A stretch of 10,499 bases of DNA, taken from positions 1 to 10,499 of the forward strand of contig CAMFKC010000029.1 of the NCBI GenBank assembly GCA_945956975.1, in the 5' to 3' direction. How positions within the stretch are numbered: position 1 is the stretch's first letter; every line of letters begins with the position of its first letter. Both the position numbers and the translations under genes were made by a program. The notes beneath the pieces are model-generated. The model had not been told where the DNA came from. It was given only the letters and a program-made list of their open reading frames with translations, and ran no database searches. Source of the stretch: an uncultured Methylocystaceae bacterium. GTDB taxonomy: Bacteria; Pseudomonadota; Alphaproteobacteria; Rhizobiales; Beijerinckiaceae. Positions 6,241 to 10,499 of this stretch are shown here, piece after piece.

Positions 6241-7206
6241 TTGGCGACCGGTCTTCTCGCGCTTCTCGACGATATTTCGGTGATTGCAAAGGCGGCTGCG
6301 GCTTCCATCGACGATGCGCTCGGGCAAAGCGCGATCGCGGGCGCGAAGGCCGCAGGCGTCGTTATCGACGACGCGGCGGTCACGCCGGGCTTTGTCGCGG
6401 GCCTCGATCCGAAACGCGAGTTGCCGATCGTCGGCAAGATCGCGCTCGGCTCGCTGCGCAACAAGCTGGTGTTCCTGCTGCCCGCGGCGCTCGCGCTCGA
6501 TTCCTTTGCGCCCTGGGCGGTCGAGCCGCTGCTTATGCTCGGCGGCGTCTATCTCTGCTACGAGGGCGCCGAGAAGGTCGTCGGACGCCTGCTGGGCAAC
6601 AGCGAGGGTGAAGAGGACGCGCCGGACGCCGCCAGCCCGGCGTTCGAGAAGCAGCGGGTCGCCGGCGCGATCCGCACCGATTTCATCCTGTCCGCCGAAA
6701 TCATGACCATTGCGCTCGCCAGCATCGAGGCGCGGAATGTCTGGACGCAAGCGCTTTCGCTGGCGCTGGTCGGCATTCTCATGACGATCGGGGTCTACGG
6801 CGCAGTCGCCCTTCTGGTGAAGGCCGATGATGTCGGCCTCGCCATGGCGCGCGGCGCGAAAACGGGAGCCGGACGCAGCGTCGGGCGTGGACTCGTGCGG
6901 CTCATGCCGACGATCATGGCCGTCCTGGGCGTCGTCGGCGTCGCGGCGATGATCTGGGTCGGGGGCGGCATATTGACCCACGGGCTCGCCCATTACGGCG
7001 TCATGCAGCCCCAGGCGGCGGTCGATTGGGTCGCCGGTTTCGGCGCGCGACTTCCGGTCGCCAGCGCCGCCGCGGCCTGGGCGGGCTCCGCCGCGGCTTC
7101 CGGCGTTTTCGGATTGCTCGTGGGGACGTTGGCGGTCGTGGTCGCCCATTTCGGCGTCGGCCCCCTCCTGCGTCTGGCGCGCGGATCGACAAACCGCAGT
7201 CATTGA
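6241..7206 (+). CDS. DUF808/YedI-like inner-membrane protein
   Basis: Starting at TTG 6241 this encodes 321 residues, close to the roughly 300-residue family length. The start is chosen because the protein then opens with ATGLLALLDDIS, the usual beginning of this family, and because TGAGG of the preceding stop region (6228-6232) can act as ribosome site. The frame stays open further upstream, but that part lies inside the cytochrome gene. Recognisable segments are KIALGSLRNKLVFLLPAALAL, VEPLLMLGGVYLCYEGAEK, AIRTDFILSAEIMTIALA and VGPLLRL near the end. It has about six hydrophobic segments. The E. coli relative YedI has no established function. It is ten bases after the cytochrome gene and probably the last gene of the aau unit, but a role in amine oxidation is only suggested by position. 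Confidence 0.8.
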   Translation: MATGLLALLDDISVIAKAAAASIDDALGQSAIAGAKAAGVVIDDAAVTPGFVAGLDPKRELPIVGKIALGSLRNKLVFLLPAALALDSFAPWAVEPLLMLGGVYLCYEGAEKVVGRLLGNSEGEEDAPDAASPAFEKQRVAGAIRTDFILSAEIMTIALASIEARNVWTQALSLALVGILMTIGVYGAVALLVKADDVGLAMARGAKTGAGRSVGRGLVRLMPTIMAVLGVVGVAAMIWVGGGILTHGLAHYGVMQPQAAVDWVAGFGARLPVASAAAAWAGSAAASGVFGLLVGTLAVVVAHFGVGPLLRLARGSTNRSH

Positions 7207-7209
7207 GCA

Positions 7210-7239
7210 TTGACCGTGCCGGCCATCTGCCCATCTAAC
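7210..7239 (+). promoter_or_regulatory. Candidate sigma-70-type promoter for mcd
   Basis: TTGACC (7210-7215) resembles a -35 box. ATCTAA (7233-7238, spacing 17) or TCTAAC (7234-7239, spacing 18) could be the -10 box, with transcription starting near 7245. The match is imperfect, but this is the best pair in the 97-base gap before the acyl-CoA dehydrogenase gene. Confidence 0.35.
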
Positions 7240-7243
7240 CGTG

Positions 7244-7269
7244 TTGCACCGCAACCGAAGCGGTGGCAA
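7244..7269. repeat. Bulged inverted repeat in the mcd leader
   Basis: TTGCACCGC (7244-7252) pairs with GCGGTGGCAA (7260-7269) as a 9-bp stem with one bulged G and the loop AACCGAA. A smaller symmetric element, TTGC-ACC-GCAA (7244-7254), sits inside it. No T tract follows, so a classical terminator for the upstream aau unit is unlikely. An operator or leader structure near the predicted transcription start is possible. Confidence 0.35.
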
Positions 7270-7303
7270 TAAAGCCGATCTCTGGTCCCTTCAGGAGTGT
7301 TCG

Positions 7304-8989
7304 ATGACAGCGGCCGCCCTCGAAAAGCACGCGCCCTCGCAGGATCTCTGGCTCGACGAGGCCGAGGCCGCCCTGAAATCGGTCGAAGGCTTCTATGCCG
7401 ACGCCGCGGAAGCGGTGCGCAAGCTCGTCTCGAAGGACGGCAAGATTTCGTCCGCCCTGTTCGAACGCGAACAGCACGCCGCCCACGGGCTGTCGTGGCT
7501 CGCGACCTACGTTCAGGCTGTGCGCGAAATGATCGCCTACGCCCGTCGCATCGAGGCCGAAGGCAAGCTCGGCGAAACCGAGACGCTGCTGACCCGCATC
7601 GGCCTGTCTGAATATATCGCGCAGATCTTCGGCGGCATTCCGATGAGCCAGGGCGAAATGGTGCGCCCGTCCGATTTTGGCCTGACCGCCGAGCAGGTCG
7701 CGAAGCGCCGCACCGCTGCGATCGAGAGCGTGATCGCCTCGGGCAACACGACCGCCAACCGCGCGCGCCTCGCCGATCTCATCGACCATGCTTCGGCGTC
7801 GGCGACCGTCGGCGACGCGGGCCTCGACGAGACCCTGATGGCGATCCGCGAGGAAGTGCGCAAATACGCGGAAGCCGAAGTGACGCCGCATGCGCACGAA
7901 TGGCACCTGAAGAACGACTACATCCCGCTCGACGTCATCAAGGGCCTCGCCGACCTCGGCGTGTTCGGCATGACGCTGCCGGAGGAATTCGGCGGCATGG
8001 GCCTCGGCAAGATCGCCATGTGCGTCGTCACGGAAGAATTGTCGCGCGCCTACATCGGCGTCGGCTCGCTCGGCACGCGTTCGGAGATCGCTGGCGAGCT
8101 CATCATGTGCGGCGGCACGGAAGAGCAGAAGGCGGACCTCCTGCCGAAGATCGCGTCGGCTGAAATCCTGCCGACGGCAGTGTTCACCGAGCCGAATACC
8201 GGCTCCGACCTCGCCTCGCTGCGCACCCGCGCGGTCAAGGAAGGCGACGTCTACAAGGTCTACGGCAACAAGACCTGGATCACGCATCCCGTGCGCGCCG
8301 ACCTGATGACGCTGCTCGTGCGCACCAATCCGAACGAGCCGGGCTACAAGGGCCTGTCCATGCTGCTCGCGCGCAAGCCGCGCGGCACGGACGCCGATCC
8401 CTTCCCGGCGCAGGGCATGACCGGCGGCGAGATCGAGGTGCTCGGCTATCGCGGCATGAAGGAATTCGAGATCGGCTTCGACGGGTTCGAGGTCAAGGCC
8501 GAGAACCTGCTCGGCGGCGAAGAGGGCCAGGGCTTCAAGCAGCTCATGCAGACCTTCGAGGGCGCGCGCATCCAGACGGCGGCGCGCGCTGTCGGCGTCG
8601 CGCAATGCGCGATGGATCTGGCGCTGCGCTACGCCAAGGAGCGCGTGCAGTTCGGCAAGGCGCTGATCAACTTCCCGCGCGTCTCCGACAAGATCGTGAT
8701 GATGGCGGTCGAGACCCATATCGCCCGCCAGATCACTTACTTCTCCGCGCGCTCCAAGGACGAGGGGCGCCGCTGCGACCTCGAGGCCGGCATGGCGAAG
8801 CTGCTTGCCGCGCGCGTCGCCTGGGCGGCCGCGGACAATGCGCTGCAGGTGCACGGCGGCAACGGCTTCGCGCTGGAATATCCGGTGTCGCGCGTGCTGT
8901 GCGACGCCCGCATCCTCAACATCTTTGAAGGCGCGGCGGAGGTTCAGGCGATGGTGATCGCGCGCCGCCTGCTCGAAGGCGGCAACTGA
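7304..8989 (+). CDS. mcd: Acyl-CoA dehydrogenase, probably (2S)-methylsuccinyl-CoA dehydrogenase
   Basis: The product is 561 residues from ATG 7304, preceded by AGGAG at 7293-7297. The frame is open further upstream but has no better start. Residues about 1-170 form an extra helical N-terminal domain; the standard acyl-CoA dehydrogenase part follows. Visible motifs are LPEEFGGMGLG, the flavin-site segment FTEPNTGSD (294-302), GNKTWITH (321-328), ERVQFGKALINFP and the C-terminal NIFEGAAEVQ. In the last of these Glu546 sits where family members of this type carry the catalytic base. Ordinary acyl-CoA dehydrogenases have about 380-400 residues. A 550-560-residue protein with this N-terminal extension fits methylsuccinyl-CoA dehydrogenase, which makes mesaconyl-C1-CoA in the ethylmalonyl-CoA pathway of acetyl-CoA assimilation. 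Isovaleryl- or other substrate specificity cannot be excluded by sight. It has its own probable promoter. Confidence 0.8.
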   Translation: MTAAALEKHAPSQDLWLDEAEAALKSVEGFYADAAEAVRKLVSKDGKISSALFEREQHAAHGLSWLATYVQAVREMIAYARRIEAEGKLGETETLLTRIGLSEYIAQIFGGIPMSQGEMVRPSDFGLTAEQVAKRRTAAIESVIASGNTTANRARLADLIDHASASATVGDAGLDETLMAIREEVRKYAEAEVTPHAHEWHLKNDYIPLDVIKGLADLGVFGMTLPEEFGGMGLGKIAMCVVTEELSRAYIGVGSLGTRSEIAGELIMCGGTEEQKADLLPKIASAEILPTAVFTEPNTGSDLASLRTRAVKEGDVYKVYGNKTWITHPVRADLMTLLVRTNPNEPGYKGLSMLLARKPRGTDADPFPAQGMTGGEIEVLGYRGMKEFEIGFDGFEVKAENLLGGEEGQGFKQLMQTFEGARIQTAARAVGVAQCAMDLALRYAKERVQFGKALINFPRVSDKIVMMAVETHIARQITYFSARSKDEGRRCDLEAGMAKLLAARVAWAAADNALQVHGGNGFALEYPVSRVLCDARILNIFEGAAEVQAMVIARRLLEGGN

Positions 8990-8991
8990 TC

Positions 8992-9216
8992 CTACTGGTC
9001 GGCTCGGGCCTTGTCCGAGCCGTCGAGGCGCGGCGCGCTGCGGGCGAGCGAACTCGCCCCGGACAGCGCTGCGCCGGCGCCGCTCGCGGCCACGCTTCCC
9101 GCCGTCGAGACGGCGCTCACGCCCGCGGAGCCCACGGCGCCGACAACGGACACGAGGGCGCAGCCAGAGGCCGCGTGAGCGCTCGCAAGTGCGAGCAGGG
9201 CGTAGACGAATCGCAT
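8992..9216 (-). CDS. Small Ala/Ser-rich putative lipoprotein
   Basis: The product is 74 residues from the ATG whose complement is 9214-9216; GCGGGA stands just upstream of it on the minus strand. It starts MRFVYALLALASAHAASGC, a short basic N-end, a hydrophobic stretch and an ASGC element that resembles a lipobox with Cys19 as the lipidated residue (the usual Leu at -3 is Ala). The rest is a Gly/Ala/Ser/Val-rich segment with alternating small residues, then a charged tail (RLDGSDKARADQ). I recognise no family. The frame is open further upstream to 9333, but that extension has no signal sequence. Its stop is two bases from the mcd stop on the opposite strand. Composition bias in this GC-rich DNA means a chance ORF remains possible. 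Confidence 0.5.
   Translation of the reverse strand: MRFVYALLALASAHAASGCALVSVVGAVGSAGVSAVSTAGSVAASGAGAALSGASSLARSAPRLDGSDKARADQ
9000..9022. terminator. Hairpin just after mcd, candidate terminator without T tract
   Basis: CGGCTCGG (9000-9007) and CCGAGCCG (9015-9022) form a perfect 8-bp stem with a 7-base loop, ten bases past the mcd stop. No T run follows. It also lies within the last codons of the convergent minus-strand gene. It could slow or end transcription of mcd. Confidence 0.35.
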
Positions 9217-9350
9217 TCCCGCATAGTGCAAGCTTGGCGTTAGCAATTCGCCAACGCTGCCGGTCAGCGCGCGCCTGCGTCCTTGCGCGGCGTCATCGCC
9301 CTTTCGCCGGTTCGCGCGTTGAATCCTTCGCAAACAAGAAGGAGAGAGCG

Positions 9351-9809
9351 ATGAATCTGGTTCGCATCCACAACAAGGCGTGGGTTCTCGTCGGCGACGG
9401 CCGCAAGGCGCTGTTCCTGCGCAACGAAGGCGACGCAGATCTTCTCGACCTCCGGCGCGCTTCCGTTCGGCTGGACGACAATCCGGCGACGCGCGAGCAG
9501 GGGACGGATGCGCCGGGCCGCTCGATCAACAGCGTGGGCGGCGCGCGTAGCGCCGTCGAAGCGACCGACTGGCACGATCTCGCCGAGCATCGCTTTGCGG
9601 AAAGCGTCGCCGCCGAGATCGACGAGGCTGTGCGCACAGGCCAATGCAGGGAGATCACCCTGGTGGCCCCTCCGAAAGTGCTCGGCGACCTGCGCAAGAG
9701 CCTGCATGGCGAGACGCTGAAACATGTGATGGGCGAGGTCGCGAAGGACCTGACCCACCACCGCATCGGCGACATCGAGCAAATCCTCGTCAAGCTCGGC
9801 AAGGTCTGA
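9351..9809 (+). CDS. Host-attachment-family protein (PF10116 type)
   Basis: The product is 152 residues from ATG 9351, with a good ribosome site AAGGAG at 9339-9344. It contains the pattern of the small cytoplasmic family named 'protein required for attachment to host cells' after an Agrobacterium study. An N-terminal strand region (WVLVGDGRKALFLRNEG) leads to a polar middle with R-SINSVGGARSAVEATDWHD and HRFAESVAAEID. The conserved LVAPPKVLGDLRKSL segment follows, then a C-terminal helix with KDLTHHRIGDIEQIL. There is no signal peptide or membrane segment. The family is widespread in free-living alphaproteobacteria, so the attachment name should not be taken as function; remote resemblance to archaeal release-factor-like domains has been proposed for related families. 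It is transcribed alone and ends at a strong terminator. Confidence 0.8.
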   Translation: MNLVRIHNKAWVLVGDGRKALFLRNEGDADLLDLRRASVRLDDNPATREQGTDAPGRSINSVGGARSAVEATDWHDLAEHRFAESVAAEIDEAVRTGQCREITLVAPPKVLGDLRKSLHGETLKHVMGEVAKDLTHHRIGDIEQILVKLGKV

Positions 9810-9825
9810 GCGCGGCGCGCAAAAA

Positions 9826-9853
9826 AAACGCCCGGCCGCGAGGCCGGGCGTTT
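9826..9853. terminator. Strong bidirectional intrinsic terminator
   Basis: A perfect 12-bp stem, AAACGCCCGGCC (9826-9837) with GGCCGGGCGTTT (9842-9853), encloses the tetraloop GCGA. On the plus strand it ends in TTTCTT. On the minus strand the run of eight A bases (9821-9828) becomes a T tract. It therefore serves both the host-attachment-family gene and the convergent outer-membrane gene. Confidence 0.9.
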
Positions 9854-9874
9854 CTTGGATACGGGTGGCTACGA

Positions 9875-10499
9875 TCAGTAGCGCGCCACGACCGGGCCGC
9901 CCCAGTTGAAGCGGTAGTTGACGCCGGCGCGCAGAACGTGGTCGGCGGTCTTGATGCTGACGGGCGTCGGCAGGAGCGTCACCGAATTGGTGTAGCCGAT
10001 GCCCTTCGAGCCGAGGTCCGCATAGAGATATTCGCCCTTCACCGACCAGTTGTTGGTGACGGCGAATTCCGCGCCGGCGCCGACCGTCCAGCCAGCCTGC
10101 AGGTTGGCGGAGCCGTTGCGGAAGCCGGCGACGCCGAGAGGCAGCGAGACGATGGCGTTGGGGGCGGCGGCGTTGCCATAGGCGAGACCGCCGGTGACGT
10201 AGATCAGCGCGCGGTCGAAGCCATAGCCGAGGCGGCCGCGGACCGTGCCGAGATAGCCGTCATTGGTGGAGGAAGAGGCGCTGAAGGGCGGGGTGACCGT
10301 GGCCTTGGTGCGGTAGTCCAGATCGGTCTCGACGCCGATCACGACGCGGCTGGCCGTCTGCCAATTGTAGCCGAGCGTGCCGCCGATCAGGCCGCCGCCG
10401 CCGCCGAGCTTGCCGCTCACGCCAGCGATCGTATCCATGCGGGAATTGTTGATCCAGCCGCCGCCGTTCAGACCGACGTAGAGGCCGGTCCAGGTGAAG
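9875..10499 (-). CDS. Outer-membrane beta-barrel protein (Omp25/31 type), N-terminus beyond window
   Basis: The frame is open from the right-hand window edge to the stop at 9875-9877, giving about 207 residues. The first visible residues are FTWTGLYVGLNGGGW, the typical start of the mature part of alphaproteobacterial Omp25/31-like barrels, so the signal peptide lies just outside. An internal ATG at 10438 is not the start. The body alternates short strands and loops (LIGGTLGYNWQ, RVVIGVETDLDYR, TVRGRLGYGF, ALIYVTGGLAYG, WTVGAGAEFAVTNNWSVKGEYLYADLG). It ends in a barrel-closing strand (HVLRAGVNYRFNWGGPVVARY), though the last residues extend past the usual terminal aromatic of the YRF strand. 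The product is expected to be an eight-stranded barrel with a structural role in the outer membrane. It is convergent with the preceding gene and shares its terminator. Confidence 0.85.
   Translation of the reverse strand, partial: FTWTGLYVGLNGGGWINNSRMDTIAGVSGKLGGGGGLIGGTLGYNWQTASRVVIGVETDLDYRTKATVTPPFSASSSTNDGYLGTVRGRLGYGFDRALIYVTGGLAYGNAAAPNAIVSLPLGVAGFRNGSANLQAGWTVGAGAEFAVTNNWSVKGEYLYADLGSKGIGYTNSVTLLPTPVSIKTADHVLRAGVNYRFNWGGPVVARY

Noticed and set aside
5767..7269. Minus-strand open frame of 500 codons opposite the cytochrome and DUF808 genes
   Set aside because: It covers two genes recognised by motif, and its predicted product has no recognisable fold or signal.
7235..8854. Minus-strand open frame of 539 codons opposite mcd
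   Set aside because: The plus strand encodes a full acyl-CoA dehydrogenase; the opposite frame is a codon-bias artefact.

Overview
The window looks like chromosomal DNA of a high-GC alphaproteobacterium, probably of the order Hyphomicrobiales. The reasons are the very GC-rich third codon positions, the mitofilin-like protein followed by HemY (a typical alphaproteobacterial haem-operon tail), an Omp25/31-type beta-barrel protein, and a methylsuccinyl-CoA dehydrogenase of the ethylmalonyl-CoA pathway. The genus cannot be fixed from this sequence.

Layout. (1) Positions 1-2873, plus strand: the end of a haem-biosynthesis-type operon, with the C-terminal part of a mitofilin/Mic60-like membrane protein and then hemY. 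A hairpin at 2899-2918 closes this unit. (2) Positions 2965-7206, plus strand: a compact five- or six-gene unit, aauB-aauE-aauD-aauA, a small monohaem cytochrome c, and a DUF808/YedI-like membrane protein. The small subunit matches aromatic amine dehydrogenase rather than methylamine dehydrogenase: it has 14 cysteines after the leader, and its TTQ tryptophans and catalytic Asp and Thr fall at residues 109, 160, 128 and 172. (3) Positions 7304-8989, plus strand: an acyl-CoA dehydrogenase with an extra N-terminal domain, most likely methylsuccinyl-CoA dehydrogenase (mcd), with its own candidate promoter and an inverted repeat in its leader. (4) Positions 8992-9216, minus strand: a small Ala/Ser-rich putative lipoprotein. 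(5) Positions 9351-9809, plus strand: a host-attachment-family protein. (6) A strong two-way terminator at 9826-9853, then an incomplete outer-membrane beta-barrel gene on the minus strand running off the window end.

How the genes may work together: AauA/AauB would form the periplasmic quinoprotein that oxidises primary aromatic amines (phenylethylamine, tyramine, tryptamine type) to aldehydes and ammonia. AauE and AauD would support export and disulfide formation in the cysteine-rich small subunit, and the small cytochrome c is a plausible electron carrier. Phenylacetate-type products end partly as acetyl-CoA, whose assimilation without isocitrate lyase uses the ethylmalonyl-CoA pathway, to which mcd belongs; this metabolic link is inference. 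No mauG-type dihaem enzyme and no blue copper protein gene is present in the window, so how the TTQ cofactor is made is the most open biological question here.
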